A stretch of DNA of 64,000 nucleotides from Tetrahymena thermophila SB210 (Eukaryota > Ciliophora > Oligohymenophorea > Hymenostomatida > Tetrahymenidae): assembly GCF_000189635.1 (NCBI RefSeq), contig NW_002475959.1, positions 1-64,000 of the forward strand, written 5' to 3'. Of this stretch, positions 40,514 through 51,296 are shown in pieces (the first letter of the stretch is position 1; every line of letters starts with the position of its first letter). A program made the translations under genes and the position numbers. Below the pieces are notes generated by a model. That model saw nothing but the letters and a program-made list of their open reading frames with translations. It was not told the origin of the DNA and ran no database searches.

Positions 40514-41397
40514 TTTTAAAATATGTTAATAAATATTTTTTTATGTTAAATTTTAATAAAGCTTAATACAAATTTAGTTTTTTATTATTTTAAGAAAAAC
40601 TGAAATTATTTCAATTTTTAATCCTTCAATAACAAGTTTGGTTAAAAAATTAATTTTATTTTTTATTAAAACGTTATTTCTATCATAACATTATATTTTA
40701 TTACTTAATTAAATAAATGCATTATTTTTTTTTCCTACATAAAAATATTAATTGCTTGCATGAATTATTAATTATCATTTTATTATTTTCATTTATAAAA
40801 TTATTTTTATGTTTTATTTTATTCTAAGAGTGAAATTATTAATTTTTTTAATAAAGATAAAGTCTTCAATTGTATTTAACTTGATATCATCAAATTTAAA
40901 TTTTATATTTTAGTTTGATTAAAATTCTCTACTTGATGTTTTGTTTTTATAAAATATTTCATTTGATAATAATAAATATGATTTTTTATTCTTATGAATA
41001 AAATTTGATAAAAAATTGTTAAATTATTAAAACTAAATAATTTTTTAATATTGTTTTATCTTCTTTTTAAATGTAAAAAATAATCTCTATTTTTATAAGT
41101 AAAAATATAACATAAACAATTTAATTTTATATTTTGAAATAACTTTTTTAGCTTAAATAGCTAATTAAAATAATAAATAAATAATCTAATTTTCAGAATA
41201 AAATATTTTTTCGTTTTAAATATGTAATTTTTTAATTGATTATATAATAATAAAAATAATCCTTTGCAAAAAAAATATCAGTTTTAGAGTGAAAATTAAG
41301 TTTAATTTTGCTATTTTAAAATTATTAATTGAAGAATACTATTATACATTTGCATTTATAAAATAAATTATAAAATAAAATTTATAAAATTTAAATA
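40514..41397. other. Convergent spacer
   Basis: Extremely AT-rich 0.9 kb between convergent genes. Only homopolymeric runs and scattered short A/T repeats were seen, with no gene or structured RNA signal. Confidence 0.55.
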
Positions 41398-42242
41398 TCA
41401 GAAATCACAATCACTATCACTATCATCATCGTCATCATCACTATCTATATTAGCCTAGTTTTTCTTAGCTTCTTATGTAGGTATTTCTCCTTCAATTTTA
41501 TCTTTTTATTAATTTTCTGAAGATGCTTTATTATCGTTGTTTTCAAAATCATCATCATTAAAGTCATCAAATTCGTCGTCTTCATCTATTTCTTCTACAT
41601 CATCAGTATTTTTAAATTTCAGGTTGTCAAGCTATTAACCAGATTCTATTTCAAAGAAATTTTTCTTTTCATCATCCCACTGAACTAAATCTATTTTGAA
41701 GTAGAAATATAATAAAATACATTTTTTTTTTAAGGTTATATTTAAAGTTACTCTTTTATATTTTTCTCAAAAGAGTTCTTCTTGTTCTTTCTCTTAATTT
41801 AGATAAATAATCTTCCATTTCCTTTTGAATTCTTTCTTCTTTTCTCTATTCTTCTTGGCTGTTAATTGTTTAATAATTAATTTTCAACTCAAATTAGTAA
41901 ATAAATAAATAAAATGTATTACGGATTGGTACTTAATTATTCGTTAGGAGTCAAGCACTTAGCACAAATTTTATGGGCGTTTGCGCATTTATCACAAGCG
42001 TGGCGATAGCTTTTGAATATATTTTTTTATTGACACTTGACACATCTGGCTTCTGTATTTGACTTTTTGTATTTATTGTATTGCATTTTCCATTTAATTT
42101 AATCGATACATCTTTAGCACAAATGATCTAAAGGAACTCTCTAATGAATTTCAATAGCTTTTGTATCAAAAGTAATCTTAAAAGCTGTTCTATTTTAATA
42201 TTTCTATCCAGATTTTTTATTATCTCCCTTTCTTAAAGACAT
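41398..42242 (-). CDS. C9orf85-like zinc-ribbon protein with acidic tail
   Basis: Three exons (42242-41923, 41858-41752, 41690-41398) join in frame to 239 aa. The N-terminal half starts MSLRKGDNKKSGQKYQNRTA and carries four CxxC pairs (LCQRC, ARCVKC, HACDKC, ICAKC) separated by IKWKMQYNKYKK. This is the signature of the conserved eukaryotic C9orf85 family (DUF2039), a small zinc-binding protein of unknown function. The middle is a short basic helix (EERIQKEMEDYLSKLRER), and the C-terminus is almost all Asp/Ser/Glu, ending SDSDCDF. Intron 1 ends at the AG before CCAAGAAG; other AGs upstream would break the frame. Family assignment is firm; no pathway can be given from sequence. Confidence 0.9.
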
Positions 42243-43268
42243 TTTTAATATTTTACTTGATCCTACTAGTTAGTTTATTAATATGTGGGTTTTTGATTTA
42301 ATGTTTTAATAATTTAACTAAATCTTTAGATTTGATAATTCTATCTAATTAATTATTAGCTGCTCTTTCTTGCTTATCAAGTCTTCTACTATCTTTGTCT
42401 TTTGCTTTATCTATTTAGTTTTATATGTCCTCTAAAATACTATTTTAATCATAAATATATATAATCCATTATATCAAAAATTATAAATTAATCTTCTGTA
42501 TTGCTAATAATTAGTTTTTTATAGGGTGTTTGTTTCTTCATTATAATAATAATTTAATTCAAAAAATACTATCGTTCTATTTTGGTATTTCACATTAAAA
42601 TGTAAAAAACTTCTCATTTATTTGAAAGTTTAAAATGCTAATTAAAACTCTAAATAATTAAATAAACAAACAAAATTCTCTTTAAATATTTACATTAATT
42701 TTGGATTTATATTTCATAACTAAATTGCTTCATAAATATAAATATAAAAAAATAACATTGTTGAATGCATTTTTTTTATTTTAGTTTTAAATATCCACTA
42801 AAATATTTATCATAATATATTGAGAATCTATGACATAGAAAAATAAAAATTAATCTTCAGCATTTGTAATTATCAGGTTTTTATAGGATATTTCTTCTTT
42901 CTTCATTATAATAAATAAATTCAAAAAAGCTTGATTAAAATTATTGTATTTCTTATTAAAATGTAAACTTTAATTTTAAAGACAAAAATACTAAGCAAAA
43001 CTCTAAATAAAAAAACTGACAATCTCTTTATATACTCACATTAGCCTTAGATTTATAAATCTAATTGAAATCACAGACCATAAATTAAAATTTCATAAAT
43101 ATAAAAAAAACAAATAAAGAAATTAAATATTTTTTTTAATTTTACTAGGAATAAAGCTTTTTTTAATAATTAATTTTTGATTTTTATATTTAATTTTGGA
43201 TTTACATTTATAAATTAGATAATATTTGAGAAAATAATTTGTTTAAATAAGTAAATTTATTTATTAAA
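42243..43268. other. Duplicated small reading frames of unknown status
   Basis: Two related minus-strand ORFs lie here: 42541-42449 (30 aa, MKKQTPYKKLIISNTEDQF) and 42906-42730 (58 aa, MKKEEISYKNLIITNAEDQF). They differ by an in-frame 3-bp gap and several silent changes, which looks like coding divergence, and their upstream flanks are also alike, so this is a tandem duplication of about 365 bp. A third frame without an ATG covers about 42165-42540 and has coding-like, charged composition (SRRLDKQERAANNQLDRII) but overlaps the start of the C9orf85-like gene. No clean splice join was found, so these may be exons of one small gene or remnants. No homologue was recognised. Confidence 0.35.
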
Positions 43269-44799
43269 TCAACTCTTATTTTAAAGATCTTACTTTTCTT
43301 TTATAACCTATTGATTAAAATTATTTATTTATTTATTTTCAAACCATTTTATAATAACTTAAAAGTATTTACTCTTTCTACAGCAGCTAATTTTCTACCA
43401 AAGGTATCGTTTTTCTTCTTTTTAATAGGCTCTTAGGATCCAAAAATTTTATCTCTCTCTCTAAGTTCTTTAATCTAATTCATGGAAGGTGCAACCTTAG
43501 GGAAGCATTCATTATAATAATCATCTTCTTCAATTTCAAATGGATTTTTTCTTTTTTCATTTAATCTTGTTCCCATCTGTAAACTTGCACTCTCATTAGG
43601 ATTAATAATATTTTCTAACTTTTATTTCAAAAATTCTTTTTTTTATTCTTCTATCATCATTTCTTTGTAATCCTTAACATCTTTAAAAATATCCTCTTAC
43701 TTCTCTTGCTCTTATTTTAGTAGAATTTCAGATTATCTTACATTCTATTCAAACAAATCATTATTTGTATCACCAAATAAGCTTAAATTACAACACAAAA
43801 TTATAAATAAATTATTTTATTGAGATAAATGAAATTTACTCAAACTCGTTTTCTTCAATCTGCATTCTTTGTTCCTACTCTTTTTTAAGTTTTTCTAATC
43901 TTTCTCTTTCTTCTTTTAGACCTTTCTTTCCTCTTTCACTATAAATTGTAATAATTCTTGTAAGACCTTCTAAAGCATCAGGACCAATCTTTGGTATAAC
44001 CATATATTCATCCTCTTCGCTTTTCTCCTTTAATACAATACTAGGTATTTCACTCATTATATTATTGCCTTTAATTTCGTATTCGTAATAACTAAATGGT
44101 ATAGGAAACGCTACTCCTTTCTAAGATACTTTTTCATTTGTAATATATCTTTTGTCATAGACACCCATAACTCTCTTTGCAAAATCACTTGGCTCTTTCT
44201 TTCTTTTTGAAAGACTTTCTCTATAAAAAATAATAAGTAAGCAAATTAGATGATTTTTACCTTTTTTGATGAATTTTAAATAATAAAATACTTTATGCTC
44301 TCTAAAGTCTTAGCTGCATTAATCTTTTCTTTTTCTTATTATTTTTCTGTCTTTGCCTTCTCTTATTCTTTTTTTAAAAGACTGAAGTCTAAACCTTTAA
44401 GTCTAACAACATTTTCTTGCAATTAATATTTATCTTTTTCTTCATTAAAATCCAATCCATATTATTTGGCAACATTAATTTCGTTATTCTCATCATTTTT
44501 CTCGTTCAAATCTTCTAAATACCCATATTCTCCATCACTTTCTTCGTTAGCATCAATCTAACCGAGTTTTCTCTCTTAAGCTCTATCTCTATACTTTGAA
44601 CTTAGTTAAACTCTTCTTGAAATATCACTGCCTTCTTCATCAAAATTTTTTTTGAAGTTCATCTGCTATTCAAAAGCTCGCACATTTCTATTTTGATTTA
44701 GTTACTAATGATTAATTGCTATTCAACTTTTACAATCAAATACTTTAAATATTTGGCTTTATCAAAGTTCTTTTTTTCCTATTTATCGCCTTTATCCAT
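43269..44799 (-). CDS. IK: Spliceosomal factor IK/RED homologue
   Basis: Five exons (44799-44734, 44665-44292, 44220-43840, 43781-43373, 43307-43269) join in frame to about 422 aa; exon 2 may instead start at 44662. The RED N-terminal hallmark SSKYRDRAQERKLGQ is followed by VVRLKGLDFSLLKK, equivalent to the LVKGLDFALL block of human IK/RED. Further on are SDFAKRVMGVYDKRY, acidic and Lys-rich coiled segments, and near the end DDYYNECFPK, similar to the Tyr/Cys/Pro box in the C-terminus of RED. In other eukaryotes this protein joins the B-complex spliceosome with SMU1 and MFAP1. The last short exon gives ERVIKEKQDLQNKS; without that splice the frame would run far into non-coding DNA. The family's Arg/Glu dipeptide repeat is absent or reduced. 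Confidence 0.88.
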
Positions 44800-45500
44800 A
44801 AATCAAACCTACAAAAGGAGAAGTATCTATTGCTAATTAGATTAAATTCAACTAAAAATTATAATTTTTTTGTAATAAAAAGGAATTATTAGAAATTAAT
44901 TTAACATTCAATCAAAAAATCATACAATCAAATAAATAATTGATTTTGATTGTTTAATTTATTTTAATTGACTGATAGACACCAATTAGTGCTGAATATT
45001 GAAATTAAAATAAAATTATATTTTTAATTTATTTATTTTAATTTAGAATAAATATCTAAATATATTCATTTATTTTTTTTAGAATTAAAATTTTCATTTT
45101 AATTGTAAAAGATAATTTTTATTTTATTTTGTGCATTAATTTTAAAGAAAAGTTTTTGAAAATATGAAAATCTTTTTGAAATTAAATGAAATATAATTTT
45201 TATTTTATTTTGTACATTAATTTTAAAGAAAAGTTTTTGAAAAATATGAAAATCTTTTTGAAAATAAATATAAAATTTTATAGATTTCTTTTTACAGTTT
45301 TTTACAGGAATAAATTCAACACATAATTTTAATGATAATGAATAATATAACTTAGTGATAAAAAATTAACAACTTTGAGATTTTATAAAAATTGGAATTT
45401 ATTTTTTTTGTTTGTTTGTTTGTTTGATAGTTTTTTTGGGTGATTTTATTGTAAATTTATTTTTTTCTCATAAGCTTTTTGATTGCTTTTTTATTTAAAA
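44800..45500. other. Spacer between IK/RED and guanine deaminase genes
   Basis: AT-rich 0.7 kb containing the tandem repeat at 45112-45262 and a (TTTG)n run at about 45410-45426. It should hold the promoter of the IK/RED homologue. No gene was seen. Confidence 0.55.
45112..45262. repeat. Tandem duplication, two units with period about 81 bp
   Basis: Units at 45112-45181 and 45193-45262 both read ATAATTTTTATTTTATTTTG and continue through TTAATTTTAAAGAAAAG to AATCTTTTTGAAA with very few differences. Confidence 0.9.
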
Positions 45501-47196
45501 TCATATTTTATTTCCTCTTTAGTAACGCTTGATACCTGCTAAGTGGGTTGAGTAAACGTTGTTTGAGTCACCCATCATCATTAAGCCAAATAATTTATCT
45601 TGAAGCAAATATTTATCGTCACCTGGTTTGATAGTACTGAGTTTTAAGCTCTCTGAAGTTGCTGTGGATTATTATGTAGTCGAGGCTCTTTTTTCGATAT
45701 TTTCAAATCTTAATCTTTGAATATCATTAACACACCAATCAAGAACAACAAAGTCTGCTTCATATCCTGGTAAAAATTTACCAATTTTGTGTTCTAAGCT
45801 TAAAGCTTTGCAACCTCCGAGGGTGGCTCTGTAAAAACCTTCAAAAGAAGTCATGGGTCTTCTATTTTCAACATGTTGTTGGCTTACCATAATAAATTTA
45901 TAGGCATCTTATAAGGTTCTGAGCATACCAAAGTCAGTACCACCACCGACATCAGTACCCATACCAAAATTAATACCATTTTATACAGCTTGATGGTAAG
46001 GGAACATACCAGCACCGAGGAATCCGTTACTAGTTGGGCAATATGCAACACCACATTGAATTTATTTCATCTTATCAAGTTCAGGCTAAGTACAATGAAC
46101 ACAGTGAGCAAAAACTGAATGTTTATGAACAAGATTAGATTTGTCGTATACATCGAGGTAATTTTCACTTTCGGGGAAAAGGGACTTAACCCAGTCAACT
46201 TCTTAAAGATTTTCATTCAAATGAGTATGGATGTAAGTATCTGGGAATTAATGCTTAAGCTAACCAGCTACATTTAATTAATCTTAAGTTGATGTTGGGG
46301 CAAATCTTGGGGTTATTGAATACAAACATCTGCCAACATTGTGATAGCTTTAAATCAAATCGAGGGAATCTCTGTAAGAGCCTTTTAAATAAATAAAATA
46401 ATTTATTATAATGAAAATTGGTAGATATTTTAAACAAATTGCATTTGTTAAGTAAGAACATTCAAATAAATAATTTAAGAAATTTCTAATGATTGAAATA
46501 TTGGCTAAATTAGAAAGCTTAAAAATCTGATAATTTCCAATAAAGGATAAAAATTAAGAAATAGTAACAAAGATAAAAGAATAAATTGATAATATATAAA
46601 CTACCTTCTACTGTGTCTTAGAGGAATTCTGGAGCATTTCTATTCATCATAGTCTTACCAGTGATTATTCTCATATTCAATCTGATAGCCTCATCAAATA
46701 AAGCAGCAACTGATTCAGGATGAATTGTGGCAAATACTAATGCAGTAGTTGTACCATTTTTCAAAAGCTCGTTCAAGTAGAATTAACTAATCTTCTTAGC
46801 ATAATTAATATCTTTGAACTACTCTTCAGTAGGGAAAGTGTAAGTATTCAACCAGTTTACTAAGCTACTAGCGAAGGAGCAAATCATTTCTGTTTGAGGA
46901 TAGTGGGTGTGGCAATCTATGAAACCTGGCATTATTAATTTATCTTTATATTCTTCAGAAATTAGAACAGAAGCATGCTTAGCGCGCATTTCTTCATAGT
47001 TTCCTGCTTCGATTACTGTACCCTTTTCCAAATCTAATACGAGAAGGCCATCTTTATAGAACGTGAGAGCATCTTCTTGAGTTTCCTTGAAGTAAGGGTC
47101 TTCGTTAAAGAATAAAATGTTAGCACGGTAAGCTATTTTTTGGACGTTAGCTGGGATTTGTTAATTGTTTTAAGGATTTAATTATTGAATTTCCAT
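45501..47196 (-). CDS. GDA: Guanine deaminase
   Basis: Predicted zinc-dependent guanine deaminase (guanine to xanthine plus ammonia) of the amidohydrolase fold. Two exons (47196-46605 and 46381-45501, intron 223 bp) join in frame to 490 aa. Motifs: PGFIDCHTHYPQTEM with the HxH metal ligands; SSLVNWLNTYTFPTEE and NGTTTALVFATIHPES, family signatures; the His in IHTHLNEN; FAHCVHCTQPEL; and GMGTDVGGGTDFGM carrying the catalytic/metal Asp. The tail HKIGKFLPGYEADFVVLDW is the usual amidohydrolase end. Length is close to other eukaryotic enzymes (about 450-490 aa). Purine salvage/catabolism is inferred from the family. Confidence 0.95.
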
Positions 47197-47849
47197 TTAA
47201 GTTAAGGAGGGGGATTTATTTACTCTTAGTTAAGCTAGATAGGATTTAGACAAAATAATTATTCGCTTTTAAATTAAAAATTTTGATATTTTCTTTGTTA
47301 AAAGAAATTTAAATTTTCTTATTTTTAGATTAATTATTATAAATCATTCGAAAAGCAAATAAAGTATATAATACTGAGAATCTATTACCACCTTTAATTT
47401 GTAAATTTTCTATCCTAATCACACAATACCTAATTATAATTTTAGTTAGCTCACCATGAAAAATAATTAATTATTTCCTATCCAAGAAAAAGATCATTTA
47501 TGTTAATATTTAATACTGAAATTGAAGAATAAAGCCAGAACATTCAAAATTAATCAAAATTTATCTTTTTTCAATCAAGACTCTCTTCAATTTCATTTTT
47601 ATCTTTAACTTTCACTTTATTAGATTCATTATTCCATTTTTATATTTGTAAACAAATTGTGACAAGAATTTAGGTTAAAAAATCACTTGAAATTAGGGCA
47701 ATTTTAGAATAGTGTGATGAAAAATATTATTTAGATTAAATTAAAACCTATGTGTACAATGTAATTTATTCATTGCAATACTGAGTGGTTTTTATTATTA
47801 GCTTTCTAAAACTAAATATTAATATTAACCAAATCTTAATATTTCTTCA

Positions 47850-48228
47850 GTGGATATTAAAGATATCAGGCTAATTTAATAATTACTAAAAAATATTTGG
47901 ATTACTTTATTAATGTTTGAATTGATAGATCTATAAATCAGATATAGTGTGGCTAAATAAAGATTTATGAATCCATTATAGAATGGCTTTATATTTTTTT
48001 AATTTAGCATAAATGTGTTCTATTAATCTTTATGTGGATATTAAAAATATCAGACTAATAATTGAATAATTGAGAGATATTATAAAACATTATTGTTATC
48101 ATTAGTACTTGAATATATAGAACTATAAATCATATTCAGTGTAGCTGAAAAAAGAAAAATGAATCAATTATAGAACGAATTTCTATTATTTTACAATAGC
48201 TTTGTTCTATTAATCTTTGTTTACGTAT
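47850..48228. repeat. Diverged tandem repeat with conserved hairpin
   Basis: Two units, 47850-48033 and 48034-48228, share TGGATATTAAA.ATATCAG at the start, CTATAAATCA....TTATAG in the middle (47931-47981 and 48123-48173) and TGTTCTATTAATCTTT at the end. Inside the middle part TAG-TGTGG-CTA in unit 1 is CAG-TGTAG-CTG in unit 2, a compensating base-pair change. Between these anchors sequence and length differ considerably. Confidence 0.6.
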
Positions 48229-48527
48229 ATTAGAAAAACTTTCTATTTCATAAGAAAGAAATTTTAATCTAAAAATTTAAAAAAGAAAACATTAAAATTA
48301 ATGGATAAATCACACAAAATTACTTTTAATTTTATCATTTAACTAACTTACTCTAAATTGGTATTTTAACTATTTTTGTTAAATTTACATAATATCAATC
48401 ATATCTAATTTGTATATTTTTGAATAATAAAAATGCTATTAACATTTAAAGATTAGTTGTATTTTTGGCTTTTTCTTCTTTTTACTTTTGAGAAATTTAT
48501 TGGAAAGATTGAAACTTTTATTTATTA

Positions 48528-48591
48528 TTGCTATTAAATAAAGAAATAATTGATTATAATTGCTATTAAATAAAGAAATAATTGATTATAG
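48528..48591. repeat. Perfect 32-bp tandem duplication
   Basis: The unit TTGCTATTAAATAAAGAAAT followed by AATTGATTATAA occurs twice in direct succession. It is AT-rich, non-coding and probably a recent slippage event. Confidence 0.9.
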
Positions 48592-50297
48592 AACTAAAAT
48601 TATGAAGTAAAAATTGTATATTATTTATTTTTAATGGATTTTCACTTATTTTTTATTTGAGATTTATCTAAATAATTGATGAATTAATTTATTAAATTGA
48701 TATTTCTTCGAATTCGTCAGCTCTTTCTTGTAAATTTTTTGATGAATAAATCAAATTTTTAATATTTAAGGCAGTTATTTTATGAAGAATTTTGGCTTGA
48801 ATTTGTTTGTGGTTTATGAATAAATCTAATTAATTATTCTAAAAAATTTGATGATAAGGCAGTTTACATTTTATTAACAATTACTATCATGTAAAAAAAT
48901 ACATTATAATATTATTTTATTTTTTAATTAAACACTTTAGAATTATTAACATATTCTAATTCAATTTTCAAAAATAAATTCTCTTCATAACTATCTTCAT
49001 CTTTATAATTATAAATTTATTACTATTTATTTTATTTTTCTCAATTCTTCATTCTAATTTAATTCATCTATAAAAAATACTATTCAAAATAATTATTTAT
49101 ATAAAGTGTATCCTATTTTTAATTATTTACTAATTTAAAAAATCTTCCTTTTAAATCCTTAAAAATTTAGGATTATTATAATTTGAATAGCTGTCTATGT
49201 AAAAAAAATCTATTTAACCTTAAAATGAATCATTAGTTTAAGGTAAATAAATTTTCTCTTTAGTTATTTAATAGTTATATATTAAATTCTTTTTTGATAT
49301 ATTACTATATTATTCTACAATTTTATCATCCAGTAAATATATTTCAAAGATAAGCTGAATCATTAAATAATTTTACTTATTATTTACATGTAATAAGAAA
49401 ATTAGTTTTTTTTTTTATTTTAATTGTTTTTAAACACTTTTATATTAAATTATTAAAAATTGTTTAATAAATATTTGCATTTTGAAAATAATTTTAAAAA
49501 TTAGAAGTATATATTTAAAATTAACTCTTTTTTTTAACTTAGATGCTTATCAATTTCACTATTTTTATTTCATCTTTAGGTTTGTTAATAACTCTTTTCT
49601 TATTTCATAAAATTTAATTAGATATATTAAAAGCATAATAGTTAACAAAATAATTTGAATGTAATTTTCTTTCTATTTCTGGTTCTAAAAAAATATTTGA
49701 TGAATTTCACCTATTTTCTCTAAACTGTTTAATTAATAAATTTGATATCAATCTAATTATTTTTGGATATAAAGAAATTTCATTTTCATCTTAATATTAT
49801 TTAAAATAGAAAATTAAAAAAATAAAATAAATATTTTATTTTATTAAAAAAAACTATTAGCTTGAAAATATCAAATTATTTAATTATTTATTATTTTTAT
49901 CAAATAAAATTTTATGTATCTTATTTTCAATAAAACAATTATTAATAATAAGATTTTTTCAAATTAATTTTATAGAGTACTTTAATAAATATTTATTTTT
50001 ATTAGAATTAAAATTTATGTTTATTGTAAAATGTTTTTTACTTTTTTAATTTAAAAAAAATTATTTATTTATTTTGAAAAAAATTATTGATTGCTTTTTA
50101 TTCTATTATTTTTTTTATTTTACCTATTTTAGCGGAAAAAATATTTGCAGATGGATATGTTTTATAAATTAAAATTTAATAAATTATCTTATTAAAAGTA
50201 ATTCAAACCACCTTATTTATAATATTAAAGTAAATAGCTAGCAGCCTTTTTTAACCCATCTCAAAAGTAATTAAAAGTCAGAGTTAGCAAGGATAAG

Positions 50298-51288
50298 ATG
50301 TCTGAAATAAAATCTATGAGTACCAGAGTAAGTTATTTTGATTTTAACAAATTTTAGTTTTGTAGTTGCTAAAATAAGCAGAAAGTTTTATCATTGATTC
50401 CATCTTTCATTAATAATTGATTCAATCACATTTATACTATCTCTAATGCTTTTGTTATATTTTTATAAAAGGAAAAAATAGGTACAACAACTAGAAGACT
50501 GATAAAATATTTATATGAAAATCGCAATCAAGTTTTTAAACTGGATAAAGTAATGAAATGATTATAATAGAAAATAATTTATTAGCATCTAATCATAATT
50601 TATTATGATCTAACATATTTTAAAAAACATTTCAGACTAAAATTTCGCTATTTATTAAAAGATATTCGATGATGTGCAATCTTTTATCTCTGATCAGAAG
50701 AAATTGATAGATCTTGTATTCATTTTAGATGGGATAGGAATTTTGACAAGGATATCTAAAAAAAAATTTGTTTTTACAGGCCTGAAGGGTATGTGTAACA
50801 GAATAAATGGTATATTAATTAAAATGATAAATCTAAAATAATTCTACAATTAGTGTTTATAATTCAAAATAGAATACATAAAAAGGAAGATACAAAAAGC
50901 ATCAAATTAAAGAGAAGTTTAGATGGTAAAAATAAATAGTTTAAATAGTAGTTAGTTGTTAATAGTCTTTTAATTTTGATAAATATGAAATTAAGTTTTG
51001 CGATGAAATTTAAGTTAATGGAAAGAAGATTTCAATAAAATCAAGCATAACACAAGGTTAGCTCTTCTAGGATGTTTTATGCAATCTCACACTTCAGCCT
51101 AGTAATAAAAATATTCTCTTTTTTTTAAGTTTTTATTTGCTAATTTATTCAGCAATGTAAAATAAAAGTAGTATTTATTTTGAATAAGGATTATAATGTT
51201 ATTTATGTCTATCTATTTAAATGGTGAAAATAATTTAATGTAAAATTTTAAAAATGTAAAGATAAATTATTGCAACGTTCTCAGTTTG
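50298..51288 (+). CDS. Winged-helix E2F/DP-like protein (model uncertain)
   Basis: Exon 1 (50298-50327, MSEIKSMSTR) and exon 2 (50472-50549, IGTTTRRLIKYLYENRNQVF) join in frame. The next block (from about 50636) carries SDQKKLIDLVFILDGIGILT followed by KKKFVFTG, which resembles the RRxYDxxNVLxxxxII..KKxIxWxG core of the E2F/DP winged-helix domain. A basic helix (EYIKRKIQKASNQREVQM) and, across an intron near 50926-50966, FNFDKYEIKFCDEIQVNGKK follow. The join between exon 2 and the winged-helix block is off by one or two bases with any GT..AG pair I tried, so a splice variant, sequencing error or frameshift is possible. The frame runs to a TGA at about 51288, only 9 bp before the next ATG. DNA-binding role is inferred from the motif only. 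Confidence 0.5.
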
Positions 51289-51296
51289 AATAAATC

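Larger units (their letters stand above)
47197..50297. other. Gene-poor 3.1-kb stretch between divergent genes
   Basis: No convincing coding frame was found on either strand. The stretch carries a diverged tandem pair of about 187 bp (47850-48228) with a shared hairpin, and a perfect 32-bp tandem duplication (about 48528-48591). Promoters of guanine deaminase (left end) and the winged-helix gene (right end) must lie here. An unrecognised non-coding RNA gene is possible. Confidence 0.55.

Noticed and set aside
41859..41922. Shorter intron in the C9orf85-like gene ending at TTTGAG or starting at GTACC
   Set aside because: These choices put the next exon out of frame or create an immediate TGA; the 64-bp intron keeps frame and motif order.
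46255..46461. Minus-strand 68-codon frame at the guanine deaminase locus
   Set aside because: It spans the intron and a wrong frame of exon 2; the spliced enzyme frame explains the region.
47197..50297. tRNA or snRNA gene in the desert
   Set aside because: No convincing A/B box pair or cloverleaf was found by eye; a covariance-model scan would be needed to exclude one.
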